From Trogon surrucura (lineage: Eukaryota; Chordata; Aves; Trogoniformes; Trogonidae), in the NCBI GenBank assembly GCA_020746105.1, contig CM036618.1, positions 90,886,122 through 90,950,121 of the forward strand: DNA of 64,000 bases. The letters run 5' to 3'. Positions within the stretch are counted from its first letter, which is position 1. Each line of letters opens with the position of its first letter. This document shows positions 1 through 14,030 of this stretch, piece after piece. The notes beneath the pieces were generated by a model, which was not told the origin of the DNA, searched no databases, and saw nothing but the letters and a program-made list of their open reading frames with translations. Both the position numbers and the translations under genes were made by a program.

Positions 1-264
1 TAAATATAGGACACTGAATCTGTGGGTGTTCTGTATAAGTTGACTTAATTTTTTTTTGCAGTAAATTTCTATATTGAAATATCTAAATTGCTACCTATCT
101 TAACCACACTTTAGTGTACAGGGATTTTTCCATGTTTGATAGTGGCTGTGCTTAACCCTTCCTAGGTAATGTACAATCACACTATTACAGTTATTCATAC
201 GTAAAGTTTAGGTGTAAAAGGGAAGGTATAACTTCTTGTTCTCTTGTAATTCCTTTCATTTCAG
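1..264 (+). other. CRIM1: CRIM1 intron 6, 3' end only
   Basis: AT-rich intron sequence that ends in a pyrimidine tract and AG directly before the VWC2 exon. No exon or repeat was recognised in it. Confidence 0.85.
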
Positions 265-462
265 ACCCAGTTTATCCAGTAAATAACCCTGCTGGCTGCT
301 ATGCCAACGGTCAGATCCAGGCTCACGGAGACCGCTGGCGAGAGGACGACTGTACTTTCTGCCAGTGCATCAACGGAGACCCGCACTGTGTGGCGACAGC
401 CTGCGGCCAAAGCTGTCTAAATCCTGTTAAAGTCCCCGGGGAGTGCTGCCCAGTGTGTGAAG
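265..462 (+). CDS. CRIM1: CRIM1 exon 7: von Willebrand factor C domain 2
   Basis: A 198-bp exon (phase 1 in, phase 1 out) after a TTTCAG acceptor and before a GTAGGG donor. The peptide starts DPVYPVNNPAGCYANG, after borrowing a G from the previous exon, and ends GECCPVCE. It holds the ten cysteines of a VWC (chordin-type) domain, including the CxxC...CCPxC signature. VWC domains of CRIM1 bind BMP-family ligands; that role comes from family knowledge. Because both ends are phase 1, skipping the exon would keep the frame and remove exactly one domain. The exon number is inferred by counting back from the last exon of the 17-exon human gene. Confidence 0.96.
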
Positions 463-1564
463 GTAGGGCTGGCGTTACCTCCGCTATGCTTTCATGGCTG
501 CTGCTTTCCTGGAAGTTCCTTGTTTACTTTTAAAATTTTGGAGGATTGAAGTAGCTGGTACAGCATTGCCTGTGAGTGAATAAACTAGTGAGAAAAAAAT
601 AAACGTGGTTTGACTACACCTGTACGTGGCAGCGCCCTGTGCTCTTTTGGCCCAAAAAAGTATAGGAAGAGATTACTTAAGAACAGCTCTGTTTACTAAT
701 TTTAGTTTTCCTTAAAGCTTATTAATAAGTATAGAAGTCAGAAGATAAAAATGTTCATCTGCTGGTATTACTGATAATTGGATTATTCCTGGTTTACTAC
801 TCATCAGTGTCATTTAATTACAACTAAAAATTTATTTCCCCAACGTAGTTTGATAATGGACATAATTATTTCAGGGAAACTTACAAAGGATGATACTATC
901 TGGGAGGTGCATTTTGAAAATTCAGTTTTCGTTACCTTGTGGAAAACGTACACCTTGTATAACTGACTTGAGTTTTTAACTTAACTGTACAGTAAATGCT
1001 TGCCCAGCTTGGCAACAGAAATGTTTCAAACTGAGACCTATACTTTTTTTTTAAAAATAATGTATATAGGTATGTACATTCAGAGTTGTTTTTTATGGAG
1101 TAGTTGTTCATTATGAAAAACATCAGACTCGAGTTTAGAAAAGATTAATCTAGATCTGTCTTCAGTGCCATCTTCACAGTGTACAAATGTTTGTGATTGC
1201 TTAGTGAGCTACCACTTATATTCTTCCCATTCCAGATTACGAAGCAAAATTAATTTTGTGTAACTGTGTCTTGGGACCCTTCTTAGGTTTCAGTATCCAT
1301 CCTATTTCACTGAGATCATTGCTTTTTTTAAGACAAATCTGAAGAGCGTAAAGAATTCTTACAGGTGTGCTTTCATTCCAAAATTTACATTGAAAGATAT
1401 GAAGATGATGTCTGGTAATGTATAAAAGCTGACAGTGAATTGTAGAGAGTTGCTACTTGCACTGAACTAATTCTACGATGAGGAGGCAGGTTAACTTTTA
1501 AACCCAAGTGATCCCCTCTAGACAGATATCAGAGTATGTGCAAGCAAGCTTGGGAAGGTAGTAC

Positions 1565-1580
1565 AGAGAGAGAGAGAGAG
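1565..1580. repeat. (AG)n microsatellite
   Basis: Eight AG units in intron 7. Confidence 0.9.
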
Positions 1581-4500
1581 GTTGGTGGAAGTATTTTCAC
1601 TATGTTGGGGCAGGGTTTTTTCCTCCAATGAGAGAAGGATAGGCAAATGTCTCTGTTTTACTGTTCCAGATTGGAGAAGATGAATGAGAGATAATTGGAT
1701 TAAATGCTTATCTATATCAGACTGACATAATTATGATGAAGCGTGGGAAGCGAACCCAGGAGAGAGCGTAGGCTTCCATCATTCGTTACAAAAGGTTGCA
1801 ACATAGCCCAGCTGGTGCTTCATTAACGTAGCACATTAATGCCTTTGCATGGCTTTCAGGACACAAGTTAGCTCATCTGGACTGGGTTAAGTAATTCTGT
1901 GCTATAGCACGTTTTTAGTCTTGGAAGCAGAACTAGCTTACAAGTACTTAAATCCATAAAATTTGGGGGATTTTGTTGTTGGGAATGTGTAATGTTAGAT
2001 TACACTTACAATACAAATGATGTCAAATAGATCAAGACTGACACAATAGCACCGTGGAATCAATATTTAAACGAGATTCTTATGTCATCTTAATTATATT
2101 TTCTCAGAAAATCTAGCTTGTTATTTTGTTTGTCATGTTAGCTCTTGTATGATGTACACTTAATTGTAGTCATCTGGTTTTGAGTGTGTCACCTGGAGAA
2201 GAGTGATACTGAATGACATTTTGAGTGACTTCCTAAATTTTAAGCCTAAAAGCATCACATTTGGCTTGGTGTTTCTTTGATCGCACAGACTGCCAAGTAA
2301 ACAGTCAATGGGTAACAAAACTACATGAATGATGTAACCAGCAGTTAGTGGAAGTAGTTTTACTTCCTGCTAGGAGGAGATCTGACCATACTCAGGTACT
2401 GGTGGTCTAAGAATACCTGAGAACACACTTGCATCCTGTGTTCTTTCTTCCTTTCCCTCTCCCACAGCAAACAAACCCAAACAAACCAGACAGTTATGCT
2501 CCATAATACCATTATTTAATTTCAGGAATATCTCAAGGATCAAAAAATCACGACTGTTACAAGTCACCAGTGAGTTCAGATGCTAGAACCTGAGATATAG
2601 AAAATCAAGTTTGCAAGAAGCAGCTTTGGATGACTTTATAAGAAATACATCAGCATTCAGATGAGACTTAACAATTTTTCTTGTAATTATAATAATGAAA
2701 AAAAATCTCTGAGAAATGAACCAGTCAAGGGTACTTTTAAACTTGAAGTTATGTTTTGGGCTATCAGATGAGCTCAAGGCTGCTCTGCCTTCTGACTAGC
2801 AACCTGAATAAAAATATCTGCATATATTAGAGAGCAAAGTGTTACCAAGTTTGAAATTTGTTTGTTGTAGAGACCTCTGTGTGTCTTTCTGAATCTCTTT
2901 AACATTTTTCTGTCATAGTTTGCATTAAGAAAATCCCAGAGCATTAGGAAAAAAATAGTAATTTGTTAATGTTGGCTGACTGCATACTGTGTATTTTTAA
3001 AATTATTTTTCAAAAAAGCAAATGTTTGAGCTGATGGCAGCAGGGACTTGTGTATTAGCCGTAGACTTATGGCCTGCCTCCAAGGTAAGCTAGCATGATG
3101 TGTCTTAAGCCTAAAATCTGATACTAGTAGTGTTTCTTCTCAAAGTTTGATTCATTGGTACAAAAAAAGTAGTCTGCTTTCTTTGCAATACAGCTATTGC
3201 TTGCTAACCTACCAGGCAAAGGGCTTCTTTACATTTCTGTTCTCTGGATTTCTCTTTGTAATAAGACTGAAGTGGGGAAGTATGCAGTGGGAAGACAGGT
3301 GTTAAAAACGTTGCTTCCTTTGCGCATCTTACTGTCCTCAATGTTGATTATGTACTTTTAACAGCAACATGGTCCTATCTGAAATGCTGGTTTGTTTCTG
3401 TCATCATTCAACCAGCTGACATCTCTGTTCTCTTAACCGGGCAGGCTGCATGGGTCTGTGCTCCTTCCCCTTTTAAATCAGCTTCTCATTCATTTTCCTG
3501 AGGATCATTTCTTTTGATGAGATTCTGCTCCTGATACTCAATGTGTTGTCAGTGACCTGCAGGGGTGGCGGGATCGGAGCAAATGTGGTCCTGGCTGGGA
3601 AGCTGACAGACAAATCAATCCCTTGATTTTGATATTAAAGAAAAAGATGTGCAGTGTATTTACTGAAGATCTACAAGCAATAAGATACATTCCAGGCACA
3701 GTTTTTCCAAAGAGAAATTAAAAACCATCAATGTTAGCCATATAATGCTTCTCTGCACGCCACCCTGTTAAATGTACGTATCTGTAGCTTAGCCTTAATT
3801 TTGCAGTGTAGTATATGAGCAGAAGTGTTGACTGAGTAGAAGCTCGAATATTACTAAAGTTGCACTAATAGCTTAAACCTACAGGCCTGTGCTCTCCAGT
3901 CTGTTCTACATTTTTCCCCACTCTGCATGTCTTATCTTCCACTGTTCAGAAAAGAAAACCAAAATCCTTACCTAGTGTGGGCTAACTTCTGGGATCACTA
4001 ATGTTATATAGTATCATATTTTCAGCTACGCAAGCTATTCAGGAAAGGTGTCAAGGGAAAAAGCAGTGTTAACTTAAGGATACGTTCAATAAATGGGCAA
4101 AATTAAGATACACTTAGGTGATTTTGAGATAGAACTTTATTAGTGGTTGTAAGGACAAGCATACCTCATTTTACATTTTTGTTTTGAATGACTTCCACTT
4201 CTTACTCACATCTCAACTCGTTCTGTAAAATGTTCAATCTGTAGAGAATACACTATATTGAAATAATGTTCTTTATATAGATCAGTTTAAACTGACCATG
4301 CATCCTAATTCCGAAGTTGTATTATATGATTTTTACCTTGAATATATTTTACTTTTCTGCTCTTACACATACTGTATGTGAACATTTCTTAAACTATAGC
4401 TTATACTTTTTTGCATGAAGTACTTCATTGGTTTGGAGACTAGTGCAGAATGTAGGAAACAATTACTTTTCTTCTAGAATCTTAACCATGCTTTAGCTCT

Positions 4501-7500
4501 AAAGCAAGAAGACAACTGATGCTTGTTGAAAGCTTATATTTTTGTCAATTTAGTCGCTAATGGACCACTTCAAGCCCATATTTCCATGTAAAAATAGGCA
4601 TCAGATCAAGAATAGTAATGCAGTAGCTTTCTATGTTTAACACTAGTTTTTAAGTATGCATTTATTTCTCATCAGAATTCTATTTACCTGTACAAGAGAA
4701 CTCACTTGCTAGAAGCCAGCTTTGTGTGAACTTATTTTAAGAATATGAGATGCCAGCTCTTTAGTATGCAAAACAAAATATTTAGTCAAAGATGTTTGTC
4801 ATTTGTTTTGCTTTGAGTGTTGAGGGATAGAGTGGTTTGTGGGACATGAAAGTGATGGACAAATTCTAATCAAAGCTGCTAGTTTATCTGACCTCACTTC
4901 AACTCATCCAGAGTAAGTGATTATTAGTATCAATCACTTCTGAAGTTTTGTCTCTGTCTTTGATGTAGATGCTGCCACACCTACAGTTCTGCCAATTCAA
5001 TTAATTCCTGGGTGCTTTATGTCAGTTTTACTGAAGGAAATATCTATTCCCCTAGATAAGTTTACATTCCTGCTGCTACATAAGGATAAAATTGTTCTTG
5101 GATTACATCTTCAAAAAATGTTGTGGTCAGAAACCAAATACAATGTAGTAGAAATTCTGTGAACACAGGTTCTTGAAATATCAGTATAGTATGTCAGCAC
5201 ACAAGTGTATTCAGCCTTTGAACACAGTAAATTCAGAGCAAACTAGAACATTACTGCTCACTCATGAAAAAAAAGTCCTGGTGTGCCTTACTGCAGCAGT
5301 GAGAAAACCGGAGTTGAAAGGATTGTAGAGTGAAGTTATACAGAAGTAACTGTTCACAGCTTTGTAAATTGGAGATGGAGTAGCAATTGTGATATGTAAT
5401 ATTACCACATAGGCTTGAGTTGTGTCAATTTTCCACAGTAAGCCCTTTTTAATGCTTCTTCACCTGCTGCTGTATATATATCCATACTGTATAGCTTGTA
5501 GTGTGTACGTGCCCCACATGATACACGTTCCAGAGTTGATTGGACAGCCGAATTGGTTTGAAATGTAGAATTTTCTGAATGTTTACCTGGAGTTTGATGG
5601 ACTTGGTGAAGAGGGTAACTATTCACCTCCCCTTCATCCCTTCCGTTCTTGAATCTTGTCTACCGACGCTGCTGGTGGAAAGGTGAGTGAGGTGCTCGAG
5701 GTTGCACTGAAGCTCCCTGGGGAGATCGGCAAGAAGGAAGAGATGGGAACATGGGGTAGGTGTATGGAGGAAATGGGTCTGTGTGGGTGTGACTCTCCAG
5801 TACGATAGGTTTGTATATGGATTTAGTCTTCAAATCTGTGGGTAGCATTTCTTGAGTTGCATTGTAGTTGGTATCCACTAGTATCTGTGCTGTGTCCAGC
5901 TCTGTTTGATGTTTTCACTAGCTCAGATCGAAGCTAAATTTATCTACAGACAGCAAAGCTAAAAAGGGCAGCCAGCATTTCGGAGAGCAGAGTGTGAATT
6001 CATATGTTTGTTTTAAACAAGGGAGTTGGCAAAAAGATGTTGACCAAATTGAGCAAGGGAAAACATAATCCATTACGCTTGAAGACATTCTTCATGAGTC
6101 CTGAACCAGAGTAACTGTTAAATAGCAGCTCTCTGGGAGAAGTCTGGTGATTAAGGGGCTAGAAAATGTTGAACGTGGATTAATAGAGTCTTGAGAAAGC
6201 AGACACCGTACTGAAATTATGATCAAGAGTGCAGTTTGCAAGACCTGAAGTAATCCTTTTTGCTCTCTTTCCTATGGTGGGTATGTCCCTAGCTGACATC
6301 GTTCCCCTCAAAAAGATGGAAGTAAGCTGGAAAGAGTCAGGAGAGCTATGAGCACAGTCTAAAATATGCAAAATGTCCTAGGAAAGCAGACTGAATAAAC
6401 TGTGTTGGTCTGGCTTAAAGAGAATATGATAAAGTCAGAATGAGAAGGTGTTGTCTTCAAGTGCTAAAAGGTTGTTGCCAGGAAAAGGATAGGACAAGAA
6501 AGAATGGAATAGAGAGAGGAAAGATGTGTTTTTGAGGAAAGCAGAAAGTTGTTGAGGAAAACAAAATTCCTCCTCTGACATGTCAGGACAAAGATTGTCT
6601 TTCTGATGCATTCATGGCATCGCCATTTGTATTTTCAGCTTCAGCGAAAGAAGATTCTCCTAGGAAATTATATACATAACTGAAAGCACATTAGTAATTC
6701 AAAAGTAGCTTTTGGTGTTTGTGCAACTGCTGTCTGGGGCTCACCACTATGTAGCAATGGTTTGTTTTTAAGCAAACGTCAAAGTGATCAGAACCTTTTG
6801 GCAAGACATCTTGTTACAGTATGTTCACTCCTGTCATTTCTTGCCAGTTTTATGACAGCAATGCCTGAGGGTTGTGCAAAGGGTTTACAGATAAAAGCCC
6901 AAGCTGTGAGCAGGGGGCTGGTTACTGGTGAATGTTTCTGAGGTGAGGAGGGGGTGGAAGGCAGAAAGCAAGGGTCACCGATAAGGCATGAGGCCAGAGA
7001 TAGCGGCACACCGAGACAGCTTGGTGTGAAGGGGAAGACCTTTCTTCGTCAGCCTGTCCCCAAACTCAAGCTCTGCAGTTGATGCAGCTTTTCAAGGCAG
7101 TCATTTCATTTCACTGGTGAGATCTGGGAAAAGCAGACCCATCCTGTCCTGAGGATCCAATACGAAGAATTAGTTTTAAGCTTCTGATGGATGCTTCTAT
7201 ATAACTTCTATAGCTGCTGTAATGATATTGGTTCTTTGGGATTTGCCTTTGTTGGTTTAATCTATTATCTGTTTAGTCTGTTTTTTCTTTCTTTGTTTTG
7301 TAGACTGTCTTCATTAAGAGCCAAGGTTTAGGCAATCATACTGGCCCTCTGTGCTTTCCCCACAGTTTTAGAGCCAATGGCTTCTTGCAGCATGAGAAAT
7401 TCTCAGAGAGAACCCATTTCTACAGATTTAATGAAAACAGAAGGCTAGGTAGATGGGAGAAAGTGGTTTTTTAAATGCCATAAGGGACTGCAAACTTTTG

Positions 7501-10500
7501 GTATGTGCTTACATGCCTTTAGACTCAAAGGTTCTTCACGGGAGCTGATCTGTGTACCTGTGCCATTGCCAGTAACCAGGTCTATTGGCAATCAGGTTGC
7601 TGGTAGAACTGCTGCTTTCTTCTTCTCGGTTGGGCTAACAGTTACTTGTTTCCTAAGATTGGTGTGGTTTAAGTAACAATTCCATTTTTACTGAATTTTA
7701 CCTCAAAAAACTTAATACTGGAGCTTAAAATAGCTATTTAGCATCAATACATAATAGCATATGAATAACACCAAACAAGCTATGGTGATTGAATTAACCA
7801 TGTTTCCCTCAGGCCGTTGGCACCTGTGGGCAGCCATCTGCAAATTGGAATACCAGTTGTGTTCACAGCAACTAAATATTGCATAGAATAGTATGAAAAC
7901 ACCTGTGTGGTTTTTTGGGTTTTTTTTTTTTTTCTTTCCTTGACAAGATAATAAATACAAGTGCTTAGCACTGGCACTGATACCAAAAATGTCCCTTAGG
8001 AAAGTCCACGGTCACGTCTGTTCCCTTCTATCTCCCAGAGGCTCAGGCTATTCATCGGGAAAGCTGCAGCCCAATCCACTGGTAACACAGTAATTGGTTA
8101 TCCCACAGTACATCCCTCTGCTTGTGAGCCCTCAGGTACAGGTGGCACAGTGCCAGCATAAGCTGTGAATGAGAAATTAAGTGTTAAACAAAATCCCCTC
8201 GGAGGATTTTCATGAATAAGACCCACATTACTTTGCTGTCATTATGGCTGACACTTTATCTTCACAAAAAGAAATTAACATTTTCATCAATAAAAGGCTC
8301 CAAACTCTAGCTGCGATGTAATTCAGTTCAGTTCCTTTAGCGTGTCCAGCACTTCATTAAGTAAAAACAGGCAGCAGAGCCCTGTGAAAAGAGGTTTGAT
8401 TCATTCAGGATGAAGTCAGTGGTAGCGAGCAGTGTTCACCGGCACAGGATTTGGGCCCAGAGGTCTCCTTAGAGCGTGAAGTATAAGTTATTGTTCGACA
8501 GTGGCGCTGTAGCTCTCAACCAGCCTTTTCATCAAAGTCAATTAAGGAATGCAAACGCTGTGCTGTAGAGAATTGGGCTTACGTTTGCCAGATCATGCTT
8601 TAGTATAGTGGTTTTAGACAAGGCAGCTGAGCCTGTTGAACCACACCATCCAGGGTATAATGAAACCTACTGCCAATGAAAGTCTCTCTGAGTTTAAGAA
8701 AGTCAGGAAGACTATACTAGTATAACATTTTCCTAGGTTTCAACGGTTCATCATTATGTTCAGTGGAAGATTACTGGAAGGATAAATAATAAAAGAATCC
8801 TAATGAATTTATACCTCAGTGAAACTACGGATGTTTCACTTAAAAAGAATTTCATGGATCCTCTAATTAATTCTTTTGAGCCTTTATAACATTCATAGAT
8901 TTGCCCCAGATGCACACTAATTTAGTGCGTTTACTGTATCTTCACCTAGTAATGATAACTGAATGGCCTTCCTAATCTAGTTGGACATTTCTTGTTAGGC
9001 TAAATTGATCCTGCTTTACTAAAGGTGGTTGTTTCTTAGTGTCACTCCAACTAAAATTGGCAAAAAAAGAAAAGAAGAGTATACATGCCTGTTGAACTGA
9101 ACACTGAAAGAATGGATTACGACAGACAGAACTCTTTAGCTTTCCTCTTGAGAGTGGAAAGTTTTGTGAGCCTTTTGATTGCATCACTGCAAAAAAGAAA
9201 ACCCCTCCACGCAGCTTTGGTTCTTCAGTTTGCCACATAAAAATAGTCTTCAGTTGTAGTACTTTCGAGGAAAAATGCATATTTAAGTAATTTCAGGTTG
9301 ACAGTATGAATAAAATTTGAAACAAAACCCTGCCAAACTGAACTTTGTGGTTTTGGAAGTATTACTGAATATATTTTCAGAGTTACTTGTGACATTAGGA
9401 AATTATATCATATCAAGTCCTTGCATAGTTTTATAAATAGTTATGTTTTCCTAAATTGGTGAAGCCTGATAGTTAATACAGATAGCTAAATTCTGGGAAA
9501 AACATTCCTGCAAGGCATTAGGTATTTCAAACCCAGGAAGGAAATCTCTTGCCCACGGCTCAGGACTGATATTTTTCATGTAATGAACTAGAGGGGCGGG
9601 GAAGGCTGGAATGCAAACTATGAGGATGGAAAACATTTAGTCACTCTTGGAATGATATGAATGTTTTTACAGGAAGCTTAAGTAAACACACATGCTGCTG
9701 CTTAGTAGGCTGCAGTTAACTTTTTTGGACAGCAGACAGAATTCAAACAAGTATGCAGAAGCGAATGAAAGGCTGTTGAGCAGCACACCCTTCAGGACTG
9801 CTTTTTAACCGGTTGTCACAAAGCATTGGGTAAACAGGATACTTTTTTTTTTTCCTTTTTCTCTCCTTAATTTTAATAGTAAATGCTTGAATGCATTGAC
9901 ACTATATTTCTTTAAGTCGGTTGGTGCTGGTTCGTAGGATCGGAACATCCAAACTCTTTTAGAGATAGTTCGTGTTATAAAATACCACAGAAGAGGGAGC
10001 TATTTCACTTTCCCCAAACACAGGCATATTTTTATTATTGATATTACAGGTCTTCCTCTGCATGCAGAACATGGTTTTGGCTCATTTTTCCTTCCTTTCC
10101 CAGAAGAGGTTTTCATTTCATGCTCCCAAGGGAATGCTGGGCTTTCTAGAATCTTCCTCTGTTGGGCTTATTCTTTGCACATGGCAACACTTTCTCCAAA
10201 TATCCCAAGACCAGTCATTGCAGAATCTAAATGTGCTGCTATTTTATGAATTGTTCTCTCTGGGGATAAAAATCATTGTCGTTTAACCATGTAAACTTAA
10301 GAGACACTGTGTTTTGTTATTTTTTTTAAATTTGTGACTGAGCACAATAAGCCCTTTATACAAAGTTTCTTAATCTTCTCTCTCCTAAAAACAAATAAAC
10401 AAAAAAAAAACCACAACAAAAAAATCTACAAACCCATAGTTAATTACTGCTATAACTACTGGAAATATCAATGGACAGAATTTGGAGTTATTTTGTTTTC

Positions 10501-12786
10501 CCACTAATACTTAAAAAGGGTTGGGTTTTTTTGTGATTAATACTGCTGGCCTAAAGAGGTAAGGCACACATATATAATGGTGCTCACAGGTAGATTTAAA
10601 GCTTCCCTGTCCTACATGCTGAAAGTGTGTTTCCATCTTACAACCTTATTAATAATTTCCACATGGAATGAATCTACTTTATCTGACTGCCTTTAGTTAA
10701 ACTATAGAGTGATTCATGTTAAGAAGATGAAGAATATGAAAGAGTAAGTTGGGGAGTTGTAGCACTGAATGAAGAAGTGTACAATCAAACTTGTCATTCT
10801 ACAGTTATGACTACATAGTCTTCATATTTAAGTTTAGGATTATTTTTAGGCCTGGTGGCTTCATTGTGCCGCAAAACAATATGGAGTGTTTGAAAAGTTC
10901 ATGTGTTACTGTTGCTATGAACCCATGTGTTAAAATTGTCTTGATTACAACTTAGCCTTTCAAAAATAGAAATTATTTTTGCATGCTTTTTCTAAAAAAT
11001 TTTTTCAAGTATTTTTCTTATACATGAGAAGAAATCACCGGCAACTTTATCTTCCAGTTGCATGAGCAGAAGTCTCCAAATAATTCTTCAAACTATCTTG
11101 ATTAGAATATACTGTATTTTTGTTATATAGTAACTGTGAAAACAAACATCTGAAACTGTTCTTAAGCATGACAGTAATAGTCAATATACAAATACTTAAT
11201 AAATATAAATAACATACAAAGTAGTGTTTTGGTGAGTTCCAGGGGTGTATTTTTTTTTCGTGTCTCTTGATGTACAAATTATTCATTTGGCAATGAATTT
11301 CTAAGGCCTGTGCTCCTAAATTCCTTGTTAAAGATAGATACTCATGCAGTAGTTTGCAGTCTTACAATGGAATTGATTAAATCCATGGTGGTTTGGATAT
11401 TCAAAAAAAAGATCTCAAAAGATAATTTTCAACTTCTATATAGTGATATCTCTATAGAGCTTACAATATAGTTTTTATGAAGAAATGTGTTTCTGTGATG
11501 CATATTGAAACCTCTTTGTTAGTGTGATGTTGGCTGGAAATGCTTTTTTAATATGAATACAGATAAACTTTTATAAAAAAAATACAAGGCAAGAAAACCA
11601 TTTCATATACATATACATATGAATGTTTGCAGCTTTGCGGTCCAAGATGTTCCCTGTTTGCCTGTTTTTGTTGAATGCGTATACATAGACTGCTGTCAGC
11701 CCACACAGTGTTGTGATTTGTTATTATGGCATTTGCAAATAATACTGAGATACATTTGGGATACTTCACACCAAACGTTGATAGAACTCACTCAGTTTTT
11801 GGCATATGTGCATAGGGTAATACTGAGTAGAACTGCACTTGGAGCACTGATGAAGACAATGAAGAGGAGAAGTAAGGCCTCCTCTATACGCTTAGCTTGA
11901 GTTTTCACTGTCCTTGAATCAAATTAACTGAACCCAAGTGTGTGGTGCATACTTTTGTCATTCTTTTATGGCAAGGAAAAATACAGTAATTTAATTAAAA
12001 TTTTAATTTAAAAGTTTTTTTCCATTCTGTATCAACAGGGCAACATTTACGACTGGAATTAAAAACTGGAATAATTGAGTAGTGTAAAATACCCCTTACA
12101 CGTCTAGTACTTTTTGGTTAAGATACATGATGGTCCAGATTTCTGACTGTTGATTAGAGGCAACAATAGAAGTTCCCTATTTACTTTTAAATTTTGTGTC
12201 TAGCAATATTATGTTTAAAAATGTGCAGAAGAAAAAACTTAGAACACAATAGTTACAAAATTGGTTTAAGTAGGGAAGTAAAAGCCTGAAGGAGGTATTT
12301 CCCTCACATAAAATTAATGAAAGTGTGAAACAAAAACTATTTTGAGTTAAAATATTGCGTTCCAAATGAAACAAAGCAAAGAGCTTGTTTTAAGCGTTTT
12401 TCAAGTAATAATAGAAATGCCTTGCCAAGAGGTGAAGCATGGGTAATGTATTAACTTAAAGGACAGAAAATGAGACTGATTAAAGGTAGTTGTAGCTGTT
12501 ACTAAATAACACTTCCAAGAGAATTACTGTAATAACTGCCTGGAAGAAATTTTTCTTCTTGAATAAAAAGCTACTCTTTAAGTCATTAAGTAGATTTCAG
12601 AGAGATGGTATTAGGCAAACATGTACTTTTATTATGAATGAAAGGTAATCAGTACATAGCAAAAGCATACAGAAATAATCAAAAAAATTAAATGCCTATA
12701 TTTGAATATCAGTTCCCTGAATACAATCCATCAAGGTTATTGCTGCTTTCACTGGAAACATGCCGAGTTTATGTGAAAGTGAAACT

Positions 12787-13215
12787 CATGGAGTCATGCA
12801 AGTCCAAAGGGACACCAGAGATCTTCTGGTCCTACCTCCTGCTCAAGGCAGGTCCAGTGACAGCAGGATCTCAGGGCCTTGTCCCAATTAAGTTTTGAGT
12901 ACTTTGAAGGATGGAGATCCCACAGACTTTCTAGGATTCTGTCATAGTGACTGCCTACATGGCTTAAAAGAAAGAACAAAACAACTTTTGCCAAGCATTG
13001 ACGCTTGTGTTCATTGCCTCTCATTCTAGCCTGGAGCACCTCCAACATGAGGCAGACCTTGTCATTTTTGTATCATCCCATTAGGTAGTAGTAGACAACA
13101 GAATCCCTTCTCCTTTTCTAGGCTGAGCAAGCCTTAGCCTCAACCTCTCCTCGTGTGCCACCTGCTCCAACCCCTGATGAGCTTGGTGGCCCTGTACTGT
13201 ACTCACCGGCCTGGG
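12787..13215 (-). mobile_element. Diverged CR1 LINE fragment (antisense)
   Basis: Read on the minus strand, this matches the C-terminal end of CR1 ORF2 and the 3' UTR. On the + strand the order is: tail region with GGGACACCAGAGATC, then CTAGG-CTGAGCAAGCC, then CCTCTCCTCGTGTGCCACCTGCTCC, then CTGATGAGCTTGGTGGCCCTG. These correspond to the reverse of the conserved [10 protein letters not shown] and EHLSYE-type motifs. Several indels and stops show it is an old, inactive copy. It lies against CRIM1 transcription in intron 7. Confidence 0.85.
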
Positions 13216-13528
13216 TCAGTCTCTCTTTTTTCTACTGAGGAGACCAAAGATGGACATTACTTCAGCTGTGGGCTCGCAAGTGCTAAATAGAGGGAAGACA
13301 TCACTTCCCTGCCCCTGCAGGCTCTGCTCCTGCTCATACAGGTCCCTCTTCTCCTTCACACAAATCAACACTGAAAGCCTGACATTCTCAGAATACATGT
13401 GGCTTTGCAGCAGTTCAGTTAGTTGTAATCCCTCTTTGATTTCTGATATGAATTCAATGGCCGGAGTTCAGGATATGATAGGAAGTTAGGGATATAATTT
13501 TTCTTTCTGGCACCAGCTTTAGGGAGGA

Positions 13529-13636
13529 CTTTGGAGATTTTGTTTACATAATTCTTTAGTTAATTTTAAAGAGAATTACAAAAAAAAAAAGTCCTTTAAA
13601 ATTAACTAAACAATTGTGTAAATGCAATCTCCAAAG
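13529..13636. repeat. 43-bp inverted repeat, hairpin-forming (MITE-like or orphan palindrome)
   Basis: The left arm 13,529-13,571 and right arm 13,594-13,636 are reverse complements at 38 of 43 positions, counted by eye. They are separated by a 22-base A-rich loop. Both arms run from CTTTGGAGATT to TTTAGTTAATTTTAAAG in the left-arm sense. No target-site duplication or transposase was recognised, so assignment to a transposon family is open. In nascent CRIM1 RNA it would fold into a long hairpin. Confidence 0.85.
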
Positions 13637-13986
13637 TTAGAAGGAAAACTGAAATCTTTAGTGAACCATTGATTTTTAACATTCAGATAAACATAAGGCA
13701 ACAAGTTTGCAATAAACTTTCTCCAGTTTTTTTGGGTTTTGATTCATTTTATTTTCGAAGTCTTGGGCAATCAACGGTAGATTTTAGTTTTCTTCTTCTT
13801 CTTTTTGATAACTTTAATTGATCAAACACTTGTTCCCCTGGTCTTACTGAAACATGGATACATCTATTTCTCTCTATTTCTGAATACTTCAGTTGAGCAT
13901 TATCATAAGACCTCGGTACTCATCCAAGTATAACAAGATCTGTATGTGTGGTACAGTACGAGACCAAACCGACCATCCTGTGTTCT

Positions 13987-13993
13987 TGTGTGA

Positions 13994-14024
<31 letters not shown>

Positions 14025-14030
14025 CACATA
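13987..14030. repeat. TG/TA microsatellite
   Basis: Alternating TG then TATATA run in intron 7, ending TATACACATA. The pattern is that of a length-variable simple repeat. Confidence 0.85.

Noticed and set aside
11990..12030. AT-rich near-palindrome (TTTAATTAAAATTTTAATTTAAA)
   Set aside because: A chance outcome in AT-rich sequence; too simple to interpret.
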